Source: Psychroserpens luteolus
GTDB taxonomy: Bacteria; Bacteroidota; Bacteroidia; Flavobacteriales; Flavobacteriaceae
Assembly (NCBI RefSeq): GCF_021032705.1
Contig: NZ_JAHVXI010000008.1
Span: 112,780-176,779 of the forward strand
Reading direction: 5' to 3'
DNA: 64,000 nt
Shown: positions 1 to 8,711 of the stretch, in pieces
How positions within the stretch are numbered: position 1 is the stretch's first letter
How the letters are laid out: every line of letters begins with the position of its first letter
Translations under genes and position numbers: made by a program
Notes under the pieces: model-generated
What the model was told of the DNA's origin: nothing
What the model saw: the letters and a program-made list of their open reading frames with translations, nothing else
Databases searched by the model: none

Positions 1-261
1 TTAATCCCTGTAGTTGTTTACATGTTGATAATTTTAAGTATGTCTACTGCTGCTTTTTTGCGCCAAAAAAAGGCACCACGCATTAGTTTTATATTTGTAC
101 TTATAGGAGCGCTACTATTTATGATCTCTGATAGTCTTTTAGCATTAAACAAGTTTTATACACCTCTAGCATATTCGAATATAAGTATCATACTTACCTA
201 TGCCTTGGCACAATATTGTATAGTTTTTGGGCTATTGAAATTATCACAAACTTCGCGTTAA
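1..261 (+). CDS. YhhN family membrane protein (lysoplasmalogenase-like), C-terminal part
   Basis: The reading frame is open from base 1, so only the last 86 residues are seen and the N-terminus is outside the window. Three hydrophobic stretches are visible. The segment GALLFMISDSLLALNKF followed by TYALAQYCIVFGLLKL matches the C-terminal signature of the YhhN/TMEM86 family, integral membrane proteins of which some hydrolyse the vinyl-ether bond of lysoplasmalogens. Whether this copy has that activity cannot be judged from the fragment. The stop codon overlaps a terminator hairpin. Confidence 0.8.
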   Translation, partial: LIPVVVYMLIILSMSTAAFLRQKKAPRISFIFVLIGALLFMISDSLLALNKFYTPLAYSNISIILTYALAQYCIVFGLLKLSQTSR

Positions 262-284
262 GGATGGAAACGGCATCCTTTTGT
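260..284 (+). terminator. Rho-independent terminator after the YhhN gene
   Basis: Inverted repeat AAGGATG (260-266) and CATCCTT (274-280) with a 7-base loop, followed by a short T-rich tail. It begins inside the stop codon of the upstream gene. Confidence 0.6.
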
Positions 285-351
285 TTACAAAAGATATAGT
301 GTACAGCCTGACCGACTGTAGCCTAAGCGAAAGTTGGTAACGCCCTAACTA

Positions 352-1623
352 TTACTTTTTAAATGGTCGTATGATAAGCCTTGCTGCCTTATCAAAATTA
401 ATGTAGTTGTATGTCCAATTAAAAAATACAATCACGCGGTTTCTAAAACCTACTAAGGACATCAGGTGAATGAACATCCAAATAAACCAAGCAAAAAAGC
501 CGCCAAACTTAAAATGCTTGAGATCAACAACTGCTTTATTTCTCCCTATGGTAGCCATAGAACCTTTATCATTGTATGTAAACGGTTTTAGCTCTTTATT
601 ATGTATTAATTTGAGAAGGTTTTTACCCAATAGTTTTCCTTGTTGTATGGCTGGTTGTGCAACTTGCGGATGACCGCTTGGGTAGTTTTCGGTGGTCATA
701 AATGCAATATCTCCTAATGCAAAAACATTTTGATAGCCTTCTATTTGATTAAAACGATTCACTTTATATCTGTTCGCTCGTTCTAATACTGATGACGCGT
801 TGAGTCCAAATACTGGGGCTCCAGTAACACCTGCCGCCCAAATTAAGGTTTCGGTATGTAAAACCAAATCAGAGTTGGTGGTTACTGTTTTCCCATCGTA
901 ATCTTTAACGAATGTATTGGTGTGTACATCAACCCCTAAACTCTTAAGAAACGTTTCTGATTTTTTCGAAGCATGCTCGCTCATTGGCGGTAAAACCCTA
1001 TTAGCGCCTTCCAATAGATGAATTTGCATATCATTACTATTCAAATCGCGATAATCTCTAGGAAGAATATGATTTTTTAATTCGGCAATAGCACCTGCCA
1101 ATTCTACTCCAGTTGGGCCTCCACCTACAATTACAAAGTTTAAGAATGCATTGCGCTCTTCTTTAGTATTAGCAATAGCAGCTTTCTCTAAATTTTGCAA
1201 GATCAAACTTCTAATATTTAGTGCTTGAGGTACACTTTTCATTGGCATACTATTGGTTTCAATAGATGTATTTCCAAAATAATTAGTTTTAGTTCCAGTA
1301 GCAATAACAAGATAATCATAACCAAGCATACCAATACTTGTTTCTATCTCATTTTTTTCGGCATAAATATGCTTTACCTCTGCAAGTCTAAAAAAAGAAT
1401 TTTTATGTTTTTTTATTATTTTTCTTAATGGGTAAGCTATAGAGTCTGGTTCTAAACCAGAACTAGAAACCTGGTATAACAGAGGTTGAAATGTGTGATA
1501 ATTGTGTTTGTCCAGTAATACAACCTGAACATCTTTATTGGCCAAGGTTTTAGCTAAATTAACGCCAGCAAAACCGCCTCCAATAATAACCACTCGTGGT
1601 AGTTTTGAATTGGGAATATTCAT
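352..1623 (-). CDS. ndh: NAD(P)/FAD-dependent oxidoreductase, type II NADH dehydrogenase (NDH-2)
   Basis: A 423-residue flavoprotein expected to pass electrons from NADH to the quinone pool at the inner face of the cytoplasmic membrane without pumping protons. Two Rossmann motifs are visible: GGGFAG at residues 15-20 for FAD and GGGPTG at 167-172 for NADH. ATGTKTNYFG near 108-117 and the later segment FALGDIAFM, which contacts FAD, are usual for this family. The C-terminus carries an aromatic hydrophobic stretch (FFAWFIWMFIHLMSLVGF) that probably anchors it to the membrane, as in other NDH-2 proteins. The length is normal. It is monocistronic and divergent from the sigma factor gene. The family call is secure; the electron acceptor is inferred. 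Confidence 0.9.
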   Translation of the reverse strand: MNIPNSKLPRVVIIGGGFAGVNLAKTLANKDVQVVLLDKHNYHTFQPLLYQVSSSGLEPDSIAYPLRKIIKKHKNSFFRLAEVKHIYAEKNEIETSIGMLGYDYLVIATGTKTNYFGNTSIETNSMPMKSVPQALNIRSLILQNLEKAAIANTKEERNAFLNFVIVGGGPTGVELAGAIAELKNHILPRDYRDLNSNDMQIHLLEGANRVLPPMSEHASKKSETFLKSLGVDVHTNTFVKDYDGKTVTTNSDLVLHTETLIWAAGVTGAPVFGLNASSVLERANRYKVNRFNQIEGYQNVFALGDIAFMTTENYPSGHPQVAQPAIQQGKLLGKNLLKLIHNKELKPFTYNDKGSMATIGRNKAVVDLKHFKFGGFFAWFIWMFIHLMSLVGFRNRVIVFFNWTYNYINFDKAARLIIRPFKK

Positions 1624-1650
1624 AAGAAATGGCTCTTAAAATAATAGTTA

Positions 1651-1658
1651 CAAAGGTA
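1651..1658 (-). promoter_or_regulatory. Candidate -7 element of the ndh promoter
   Basis: Read on the minus strand this is TACCTTTG, a match to the Bacteroidota TAnnTTTG element, 28 bases upstream of the ATG. No clear -33 TTG is seen at the usual spacing, so the call rests on the -7 match alone. Confidence 0.4.
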
Positions 1659-1759
1659 CGATATAACGGTGTTAAAAACTTATTTTTGAATTAATGTTTA
1701 ACACAGTTGTAACAATTTAAATTTTATGACTACATATAGTTAACTAACTAATTAATAAT

Positions 1760-2254
1760 TTGAATAAAGAACTCGAACATAGTTTTGTTGAATTACTTGA
1801 GAAGCATCAAAACATTGTGCATAAAGTATGTCGATTATATACAAATAATCAAGACGCTCACAATGATTTGTTTCAAGAGATTACCATACAGTTATGGAAA
1901 GCATATCCAAAATTTCGAGGTGATGCTAAGTTCAGTACGTGGATGTATCGCGTGGGATTAAATACAGCAATTACTTTATATAGAAAATCAAAACGCAGTA
2001 TAGCTACTCAAGGATTTGAGTCGGTTTCTTTTAAAATAAAATCGGAAGATTATGATGACACCGAAGAACAACAACTCAAATTATTGTACAAAGCAGTACA
2101 CCAATTAAATGATATTGAAAAAGCATTGGTCTTTTTATATTTAGAAGACAAAAATTATAGTGAGATAAGTGAAACCCTAGGTATAACTGAAGTTAATGCA
2201 CGTGTGAAAATGAATAGGGTGAAGAAAAAATTAAAAACAATATTAAATCCGTAA
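1760..2254 (+). CDS. RNA polymerase sigma factor, ECF type
   Basis: A 164-residue protein with sigma-70 region 2 (LYTNNQDAHNDLFQEITIQL, then FSTWMYRVGLNTAI) and region 4 (LNDIEKALVFLYLEDKNYSEI, then a helix-turn-helix around GITEVNARVKMNRVKKKL). It would direct RNA polymerase to a specific promoter set. The start appears to be TTG: the frame is open there, the protein begins at the expected place, and the only nearby upstream ATG (1726) is in another frame. Four bases downstream begins a membrane protein, followed by a second small membrane protein. This suggests a sigma factor co-transcribed with membrane regulators, although neither partner shows a recognisable anti-sigma domain. Confidence 0.9.
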   Translation: MNKELEHSFVELLEKHQNIVHKVCRLYTNNQDAHNDLFQEITIQLWKAYPKFRGDAKFSTWMYRVGLNTAITLYRKSKRSIATQGFESVSFKIKSEDYDDTEEQQLKLLYKAVHQLNDIEKALVFLYLEDKNYSEISETLGITEVNARVKMNRVKKKLKTILNP

Positions 2255-2258
2255 CATT

Positions 2259-2900
2259 ATGGATGAATTAGATCTATTAAAAAAGGATTGGCAGAAACAA
2301 GAGTCTGCTTACCCAAAGTTAACCTATAATGAACTCTATAAGATGATCCTTAAAAAGTCATCTTCCATTGTAAAATGGATTTTCATTATAAGCATACTAG
2401 AGTTTGTATTTTGGCTATTTATGGCTATTGGATTAAAAGCTTCTGGTATTAATAAAGATTACGAAGGTCTGCAATCTGATACTGGCTTTATTATTCTTAG
2501 CATTATTTCTTACGCCATTCTGGCCTATTTCTTCTATCGTTTTTACATGAACTACAAAACGATAAATACTACTGATAATGCCAAAACACTCATGGAAAAT
2601 ATTTTAAAGACCAGACGCACTGTAAAACAATATGTTGGTTTTAATTTAGCTGTATTGGTTATAGGTGTAGCGTATATGATGCCCTATGCATTAAATCATG
2701 ATGAATCTACACGTGCACTTATTGAAACTGCCCAAGCTAATGGTGATATTTTTAAATATTACCTTGGTGTGGCTCTTGTAACACTAATAGCATTAGTTAT
2801 TGCGATTGGAATACTACTATTATTCTATTGGCTTATTTATGGGCTTCTACTGCGCAGTCTCAATAGAAATTATAGGGAACTCAAAAAACTAGAGGTCTAA
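2259..2900 (+). CDS. Conserved membrane protein paired with the sigma factor
   Basis: A 213-residue protein with four predicted membrane segments: about residues 38-58, 77-98, 124-145 and 167-195. The N-terminal 35 residues are hydrophilic and cytosolic-looking (MDELDLLKKDWQKQE). Proteins of this shape commonly follow ECF-type sigma genes in Flavobacteriaceae. A role in controlling the sigma factor is an inference from position, since no zinc-binding anti-sigma motif (HxxxCxxC) is present. The gene lies 4 bases after the sigma gene and 3 bases before the next small membrane gene, so the three form one operon. Confidence 0.75.
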   Translation: MDELDLLKKDWQKQESAYPKLTYNELYKMILKKSSSIVKWIFIISILEFVFWLFMAIGLKASGINKDYEGLQSDTGFIILSIISYAILAYFFYRFYMNYKTINTTDNAKTLMENILKTRRTVKQYVGFNLAVLVIGVAYMMPYALNHDESTRALIETAQANGDIFKYYLGVALVTLIALVIAIGILLLFYWLIYGLLLRSLNRNYRELKKLEV

Positions 2901-2903
2901 TTT

Positions 2904-3113
2904 ATGAAAGATAAGAAGCTTAAAGATTCAAAAACTGATGATTCTAATTCGATGTTTGTTATGGGCATCATGTTCATAGTCTTTTCACTCTGCTTTGGCT
3001 GGTCTAAATTTTTCTTGTTTATGGGACTGATTTTTCTGTTTAATGCTGTAAGTAAAAGACAAGCAATAATCGACACTTGTAATCAAGAAAAGGATTTCGA
3101 AATAAAAGACTAA
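2904..3113 (+). CDS. Small membrane protein, third gene of the sigma operon
   Basis: A 69-residue protein with a charged N-terminus (MKDKKLKDSKTDD) and two closely spaced hydrophobic segments (about 18-34 and 37-48). No known family is recognised. It starts 3 bases after the stop of the preceding membrane gene and shows the same base use, so it is probably real and co-transcribed. Its stop codon abuts the stop of the convergent acyltransferase gene. Confidence 0.6.
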   Translation: MKDKKLKDSKTDDSNSMFVMGIMFIVFSLCFGWSKFFLFMGLIFLFNAVSKRQAIIDTCNQEKDFEIKD

Positions 3114-3911
3114 TTACCAGTCTCTAAGTTTATTTAAACGCTCTTGCTCTTCCAACTCTTCTTGTGGAATAACCTTTAAAAATGAAGGATGCTGTTCAAT
3201 AGCATACTCAATTTTTTCAACAATCTCTGCTATAGACTCATTCTCGTAATCGATTTGCAAAGGCTCTTTAACTTCAAAAGATTGATAGACGTTCTTCTTT
3301 TTAACACGCAATCCTTTTTTATCAAATGAGCGTCTAAAACCATCTATTACAATTGGCACAACTACAGGCTTATACTGTTTAATAATATGTGCAGTTCCTT
3401 TTCTAATAGGTTTAAAAGGTGTCGTTGTTCCTTGCGGAAATGTAACAACCCAACCATCATCTAGTGCTTTTTTGATACTCGTGATATCACTCATTTTTAC
3501 TTGACGATTGACATTTTGACCTTTAGAGCGCCATGTACGCTCTATACTTATAGAACCTGTATAAGCGAATATTTTCGGAATTAAACCAGACTTCATCGTT
3601 TCCTTTGCGGCTACGTAATACATGTTTAATTTAGGGTTCCAGAGATAACCTACATTTTTTATGTTATCTAATCGACCACTTAGACTAGCATTAAACACAT
3701 GAAACATAGCAATAACATCTGCAAAATAAGTTTGATGATTAGAGATAAACAGTACGTTTGTGTCTGGCAGACTTTTTATAATATCAGAACCTTCTATTTG
3801 CAGTTCGTTAAAACCTCTAAATCGTCGATGTGTGAGAAGACCTAAGATTCTTATCAGCCACTTTTTTATAAAAAGTATATGCCCAAAGGGGTTTCTTTTA
3901 AATAATCCCAT
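3114..3911 (-). CDS. PlsC-like 1-acylglycerol-3-phosphate O-acyltransferase family protein
   Basis: A 265-residue member of the lysophospholipid acyltransferase family, expected to act on lipid precursors at the inner membrane. The catalytic block reads FISNHQTYFADV (His59, Asp65), the substrate block FPQGTTTPF, and a VVPIVIDGF segment follows. Both key blocks deviate from the textbook: the first is H-x5-D rather than H-x4-D, and the third has Gln and Thr where FPEGTR usually has Glu and Arg. These may be subfamily features, so the exact acceptor is uncertain. It follows the Nudix gene on the same strand by 48 bases, and the gap holds its own candidate promoter. Confidence 0.8.
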   Translation of the reverse strand: MGLFKRNPFGHILFIKKWLIRILGLLTHRRFRGFNELQIEGSDIIKSLPDTNVLFISNHQTYFADVIAMFHVFNASLSGRLDNIKNVGYLWNPKLNMYYVAAKETMKSGLIPKIFAYTGSISIERTWRSKGQNVNRQVKMSDITSIKKALDDGWVVTFPQGTTTPFKPIRKGTAHIIKQYKPVVVPIVIDGFRRSFDKKGLRVKKKNVYQSFEVKEPLQIDYENESIAEIVEKIEYAIEQHPSFLKVIPQEELEEQERLNKLRDW

Positions 3912-3937
3912 TAATTGTTAGTTATTAAGCGGAAAGA

Positions 3938-3965
3938 CAAACTTACAAAAATCTAATACTTACAA
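3938..3965 (-). promoter_or_regulatory. Candidate promoter of the PlsC-like gene
   Basis: On the minus strand TTG (3965-3963) is followed after 17 bases by TAAGTTTG (3945-3938), matching the Bacteroidota TTG / TAnnTTTG arrangement. It overlaps the 3' end of the Nudix gene. Confidence 0.5.
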
Positions 3966-4598
3966 CACCATTTTTAACAAGTCTTTTAATTCACTTAACA
4001 TCATGGCTGTAGCTCCCCAAACCACATGTCCGTTTAATATAAAAGCAGGAACTTCTAACTCACGTTCATATGAAGTCATGACACTAACATCTTTTGTATG
4101 ATTATCATTTAAAAAATCGGTAAGTTTCACTTCTATAAGATCCTCAACCTCTTCATCTTGCTTCACAAAATTTGGTGTTACACTTGTTACTCCAAAAAAA
4201 GGAGCTACTGTAAAATTACTTGGCGGAATATATAAAGGGGTCATCGCTTTTAAAACATCTACAGTATTTATATCTACACCAACTTCTTCTTGAGTTTCTC
4301 TAAGCGCTGTAAATTCTAAGTTAGGATCATCATCTTCATATTTACCTCCTGGAAAGCCAACTTGAGCAGAATGCACACCTCTATAGGTTTTTCTTAAAAT
4401 GAGTATTAAATATGTCGCTTCACGTCTAGGATAAAACAGAGCCATAACACCTGCTTTTTTGGCATATTTCATTTTCTCCCTGTTTTCCTCAACTAGATGT
4501 TCACGAAATGGTGGTGACATTTTAAACTGTGAGGTTTCTCCCGGAAGATTTAGATTTTTTATTTTTGATACCGATTTTATAAACGTTTCAAAATTCAT
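3960..4598 (-). CDS. Nudix hydrolase, CoA pyrophosphatase-like
   Basis: A 212-residue hydrolase with the Nudix core GGKYEDDDPN then TALRETQEEVGVD, of the type that cleaves CoA and its esters to phosphopantetheine and 3',5'-ADP. The upstream stretch GVHSAQVGFPGGKYE resembles the CoA-type signature that precedes the Nudix box in the YeaB/NUDT7 group. Assignment to CoA rather than another nucleotide is by family resemblance. Its ATG lies only six bases from the ATG of the divergent cyclophilin gene, so the two promoters must lie inside each other's coding sequence or the region is read through. Confidence 0.85.
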   Translation of the reverse strand: MNFETFIKSVSKIKNLNLPGETSQFKMSPPFREHLVEENREKMKYAKKAGVMALFYPRREATYLILILRKTYRGVHSAQVGFPGGKYEDDDPNLEFTALRETQEEVGVDINTVDVLKAMTPLYIPPSNFTVAPFFGVTSVTPNFVKQDEEVEDLIEVKLTDFLNDNHTKDVSVMTSYERELEVPAFILNGHVVWGATAMMLSELKDLLKMVL

Positions 4599-4604
4599 TC
4601 CCTT

Positions 4605-5312
4605 ATGAGGTTTTTTCTAATAATCGTATGTTGCTTACTAATTTTCAATTGTGAAGATAAACAATCTGAAAAGAAATCTCCTACACAAATTATAGATTCT
4701 ACTCAAGTTAAAAAAGAAACTGATATAGAAAAAATCGATACCATTTCCGAAGAAAAAAAAGAAGACTTCCTATTGACCAAAGATAATGCCATGGAGTTTT
4801 TTCTTCAATATGAAAAGGAAAATAAAGAAAATAGAGTACGTATTGTTACCGACTTTGGAAACATAGATATCTTGCTGTTTAATGAAACCAAATTCCATCG
4901 CGCTAACTTTATCTATCTTACCAAAAAGGGATATTTTGATAATACACAGTTCTATCGTGTAATCGAAAATTATATCATTCAAGGTGGAAGTACAGATGAA
5001 AAGGATGTGATGCGTAAAAGACGTTTTATTGGTAAGTACTTATTACCAACAGATACCAAAAGAGGGTTTCGCCATGACAGAGGTGTCATCTCTATGCCAA
5101 GCAGTGATATTGACAATCCATATAAATTGGCCTCACCATATGAGTTCTTTATCACGCTGAGAGATGTGTATCAATTAGATGGTGATTATACAATCTTTGG
5201 AAGAGTAATAGCTGGACTAGATGTCGCAGACAAAATTGCTAATGTTGATACCGACGATGCCGATTGGCCTCTCAAAAACGTATATATCAAAAGAGTAGAA
5301 TTATTAAATTAG
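4605..5312 (+). CDS. Cyclophilin-type peptidyl-prolyl isomerase, lipoprotein
   Basis: A 235-residue protein that begins with a lipoprotein signal ending at Cys16 (LLIFNC), followed by an acidic and Lys-rich linker to about residue 75. The cyclophilin domain then runs to the end: TDFGNIDILLFNETKFHRANFI, FYRVIENYIIQGG, and the late GDYTIFGRVIAGLDVADKI are the family blocks. The segment normally carrying the Phe-Met-Ala-Asn motif is replaced by GVISMPSSDIDNPY, as in other Bacteroidota lipoprotein cyclophilins. It should assist folding in the periplasm or at the outer membrane. Confidence 0.88.
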   Translation: MRFFLIIVCCLLIFNCEDKQSEKKSPTQIIDSTQVKKETDIEKIDTISEEKKEDFLLTKDNAMEFFLQYEKENKENRVRIVTDFGNIDILLFNETKFHRANFIYLTKKGYFDNTQFYRVIENYIIQGGSTDEKDVMRKRRFIGKYLLPTDTKRGFRHDRGVISMPSSDIDNPYKLASPYEFFITLRDVYQLDGDYTIFGRVIAGLDVADKIANVDTDDADWPLKNVYIKRVELLN

Positions 5313-5408
5313 TATTCGTGTTAATCTTCACTTTTAACAAATTCACAACAATCTAGTTGCTTAATTTTAAGTACCTTCAAGGGCATAAAAACCAATATTA
5401 ATTTCTAA

Positions 5409-7556
5409 ATGATTTATAAATCCCTAAAAGCTGCAGTTCTATGCAGTGTTATTCTCTTTGCGAGCTGTAAAGATGACACCAAAACAGAAGACAAAATAGC
5501 TATGAGTGATAATGTATTACTACAAGAATGGACTGGTGCCTATCAAGGCGTTCCTGCTTTTGACAAAATGAATGTCGATGATATCAAAGAAGCTGTACTA
5601 AAAGGTATGGAACTTGGTCTGGAAGACATAGAAGCTATTGCAAATAACACAGAAGACCCAACCTTTGAGAATACAATTGTAGCGCTTGAAGCATCGGCAG
5701 ACGAGCTTAATCATGTATTTACCTATTATGGTATTTTAAGCAGTAATATGTCATCACCAGAGTTTAGAGATATACAGACCGAATTAGCGCCTCAGCTTTC
5801 CGAATATAGTTCTAAGATCTCGCAAAACGAAAAACTATTTCAGCGTATAAAGGCGGTTTATGATGCTTCACAAAATACGCCATTAGCTGCAGATCAACAA
5901 CGTGTGGTTGATTTAATCTATAAAGGTTTTGAAATGAATGGTGCTAATCTCGATGCTGAAAAGAAAAAACGTTATGCCGAGATCAACAAAGAACTCTCGT
6001 CGTTATACACTAAGTTTTCGAATAATGTTCTGCATGATGAAGAAAACTATGTGACCTATCTAAACAAAAATCAGCTGGGAGGACTCTCCGAGTTCTTTAT
6101 TAATTCTGCAGCAAAAATAGCAACAGATAAAGGTCAAGACGGTAAATATGCCATTACCAATACGCGATCATCTATGGATCCCTTCCTCACCTATTCTACC
6201 GAACGTGATTTACGAAAAATTGTATGGACCAATTATTATGCACGTGGTGACAATGGTGATGATTATGATAATAACCAGATTATTGCAGAAATTCTAAAAC
6301 TGCGTAAAGAACGTGTTGGATTATTAGGTTATGATAACTATGCCGAATGGCGCTTACAAGATCGAATGGCAAAAAACCCGCAAAATGCCATGAATCTTAT
6401 GGAAGCCGTTTGGCCTGCAGCAATTGCTCGTGTTGGTGAAGAAGTTGCCGACATGCAAGCTGTAGCTGATGCTAATGGCGATAACATTAAAATTGAGCCA
6501 TGGGATTACCGCTATTATGCTGAAAAAGTACGTCAGAAAAAGTATGATTTAGATAGTGATGAAGTGAAACAATATCTTCAATTAGATAAATTGACTGATG
6601 CTTTATTTTATACTGCTGGACGTTTGTTTAACTATAAGTTCACTCCTGTTGAAGAAGGTAAGGTCCCTGTGTTTCATGAAGATGTAAACGTATGGGAAGT
6701 GACCGATAAAGATTCTGGAAAGCACATAGGGCTATGGTATTTAGATCCTTTTGCTAGACAAGGGAAGCGTTCTGGTGCTTGGGCAACAACCTATAGAAGC
6801 TATACATCATACCAAGGCGAAACAAATGTATTAGCGTCTAACAATTCTAACTTTGTGAAAGCTGCTCCAGGTGAAGCTGTATTAGTATCTTGGGATGATG
6901 CCGAAACTTTTTTCCATGAATTTGGGCATGCATTACACTTCTTTTCAAGTAATGTGAGATATCCTACACTTAATGGAGGAGTTAGAGACTATACCGAATT
7001 TCAGTCACAGCTATTAGAACGTTGGTTGTCTACAGATGAAGTCATTAATCAGTTTTTAGTACATCACAAAACTGGCGAACCCATTCCTGCAACTCTGGTA
7101 GAAAAAATTAAAAAAGCATCCACGTTTAATCAAGGATTTGGAACAACCGAATATCTGGCTTCTGCACTTATGGATATGAAATTACACTTAGCCGATCCTA
7201 CAAATATTGATATTGATGCCTTTGAGCGTGAGACTTTAAAAGAACTAAACATGCCTGAAGAGCTCCCTATGCGTCATCGTACACCTCATTTTGGACATGT
7301 ATTTTCTGGTGAAGGTTATGCCACTGCGTACTATGGATATATGTGGGCAGATGTATTAACAAGTGATGCTTCTGAAGCATTTAGAGATGCTCCAGGAGGT
7401 TTCTATGACGAAGAAGTTTCTGCTAAATTGGTAAAGTATTTATTTGCACCTAGAAACTCCATAGATCCAGCTGAGGCTTATCGCCTATTTAGAGGACGTG
7501 ACGCTAAGATAGAAGCCTTGATGCGAGATCGCGGATTTCCAGTAACTACTGAATAA
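5409..7556 (+). CDS. M3 family metallopeptidase (peptidyl-dipeptidase Dcp-like), lipoprotein
   Basis: A 715-residue zinc peptidase with a lipoprotein signal ending at Cys20 (ILFASC). The active site FFHEFGHALH has the HExxH zinc motif at residues 503-507, and the downstream FGTTEYLASALMD segment supplies the third ligand typical of the thimet oligopeptidase family. The length fits Dcp (about 680-700) plus a lipoprotein leader. It likely trims dipeptides from short peptides in the periplasm. The gene stands alone, 96 bases after the cyclophilin gene, and is closed by a strong terminator. Confidence 0.93.
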   Translation: MIYKSLKAAVLCSVILFASCKDDTKTEDKIAMSDNVLLQEWTGAYQGVPAFDKMNVDDIKEAVLKGMELGLEDIEAIANNTEDPTFENTIVALEASADELNHVFTYYGILSSNMSSPEFRDIQTELAPQLSEYSSKISQNEKLFQRIKAVYDASQNTPLAADQQRVVDLIYKGFEMNGANLDAEKKKRYAEINKELSSLYTKFSNNVLHDEENYVTYLNKNQLGGLSEFFINSAAKIATDKGQDGKYAITNTRSSMDPFLTYSTERDLRKIVWTNYYARGDNGDDYDNNQIIAEILKLRKERVGLLGYDNYAEWRLQDRMAKNPQNAMNLMEAVWPAAIARVGEEVADMQAVADANGDNIKIEPWDYRYYAEKVRQKKYDLDSDEVKQYLQLDKLTDALFYTAGRLFNYKFTPVEEGKVPVFHEDVNVWEVTDKDSGKHIGLWYLDPFARQGKRSGAWATTYRSYTSYQGETNVLASNNSNFVKAAPGEAVLVSWDDAETFFHEFGHALHFFSSNVRYPTLNGGVRDYTEFQSQLLERWLSTDEVINQFLVHHKTGEPIPATLVEKIKKASTFNQGFGTTEYLASALMDMKLHLADPTNIDIDAFERETLKELNMPEELPMRHRTPHFGHVFSGEGYATAYYGYMWADVLTSDASEAFRDAPGGFYDEEVSAKLVKYLFAPRNSIDPAEAYRLFRGRDAKIEALMRDRGFPVTTE

Positions 7557-7582
7557 ATTAGAAAATTAAAATTGTTTTTGTA

Positions 7583-7624
7583 TTCCTATTATCTTTCCTA
7601 TGGGTGAGATAATAGGAATTTTTC
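7583..7624 (+). terminator. Rho-independent terminator after the M3 peptidase gene
   Basis: Perfect 12-bp inverted repeat TTCCTATTATCT (7583-7594) and AGATAATAGGAA (7607-7618), 12-base loop, then TTTTTC. Confidence 0.85.
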
Positions 7625-7661
7625 TTATCTTTAAAAAGACAACTCTTTACCTGTATTTATA

Positions 7662-8090
7662 ATGAAATCAATACAAATATTCATAGCTGTATTGTTTCTT
7701 TTAGGATGTAAAAACCCAGAAGAAAAGGCTAACACAATTGTTTCGAAAGACGATTGTGTCAAGGCTGTTTTCGAAAAGGATAGTATTTTAGGTAGCATTA
7801 GAAATCACTCGTCAGAAAAAATATCGCTAAGCGAAACAATAACGAACTACTCTAATGATCTAAAAAAATTAGATTTCAGTAATTGTCCAGATGCTTTTAA
7901 ACTAGCTTTTCATGAACATATAGATGCTTGGATTAAAATGAAAGACATTACCAATAAATATCCGTCACTTAGAGGCGAGCTACATGCTATTTTTGATCAG
8001 ATAGAACAAAGCAAAGACTCGACAGAATTTAAATTACACTTGAAAGGCATATGGGATACTTGGACACAAATTGAAGAGAGCTATAAATAA
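7662..8090 (+). CDS. Hypothetical lipoprotein
   Basis: A 142-residue protein with a clear lipoprotein signal (lipobox LLGC, Cys16). The mature part is mainly helical and charged, with a conserved-looking segment LAFHEHIDAWIKMKDI near residues 87-102. No family is recognised. It stands alone between the peptidase terminator and the convergent cation-channel gene, whose stop is 7 bases away. Confidence 0.7.
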   Translation: MKSIQIFIAVLFLLGCKNPEEKANTIVSKDDCVKAVFEKDSILGSIRNHSSEKISLSETITNYSNDLKKLDFSNCPDAFKLAFHEHIDAWIKMKDITNKYPSLRGELHAIFDQIEQSKDSTEFKLHLKGIWDTWTQIEESYK

Positions 8091-8096
8091 TTGTCT

Positions 8097-8711
8097 TTAT
8101 AATTCTTCTTTTTTATACAAACTTGGTAAACTAATTTTAAGCCTTACTGCAAGTAACCTTATAACAATAACAATAAGTCCTGCAATAACAAATATAAAGT
8201 TGGTATCTGCAACAAAATTACGCAGTAAGAAATAAGTGAGTCCACCTAAAATACAAGGTGTTGCGTAAATTTCCTTTCTAAAAATTACTGGAATCTCATT
8301 ACATAAAATATCTCTTAACACACCTCCAAAACAGGCTGTTACAGTTCCTAAAGCTATGCAAATAATTGGATGTAAACCTGCTACAAGTCCGGCTTCTATT
8401 CCAACCACAGTATATAAACCAATGCCTATAGTATCAAATAAAAATAGAGAACGCCTTAGATATCCTATTTGCTTCCGAAGTACAACAGCAAATATTGCTG
8501 AGGCAACAATAACATATACATACGTCATATTGGTCATCCATGACACTGGTTGTACTCCAATCATGACATCTCTTAATGTACCACCTCCAACCGAAGTTAC
8601 AAAAGCAATAATAAGAACACCAAAAGCATCCATGCGTTTATCGAGAGCTACCAAAACTCCAGAAATAGCAAAGGCAATAGTTCCTAAGATATCGATAACT
8701 TGAAAAAACAT
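8097..8711 (-). CDS. Trimeric intracellular cation channel (TRIC/UPF0126) family protein
   Basis: A 204-residue integral membrane protein made of two similar halves. Each half ends in the family hallmark Gly-Gly-x-x-Arg-Asp: SVGGGTLRDVMIG near residues 41-53 and CFGGVLRDILC near 127-137. This duplicated architecture defines the bacterial TRIC-type channels (YicG/YvgT), which conduct monovalent cations. Its ATG shares one base with the stop of the upstream RDD gene (TAATG), implying translational coupling. The ion and the physiological role are not shown by the sequence. Confidence 0.88.
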   Translation of the reverse strand: MFFQVIDILGTIAFAISGVLVALDKRMDAFGVLIIAFVTSVGGGTLRDVMIGVQPVSWMTNMTYVYVIVASAIFAVVLRKQIGYLRRSLFLFDTIGIGLYTVVGIEAGLVAGLHPIICIALGTVTACFGGVLRDILCNEIPVIFRKEIYATPCILGGLTYFLLRNFVADTNFIFVIAGLIVIVIRLLAVRLKISLPSLYKKEEL

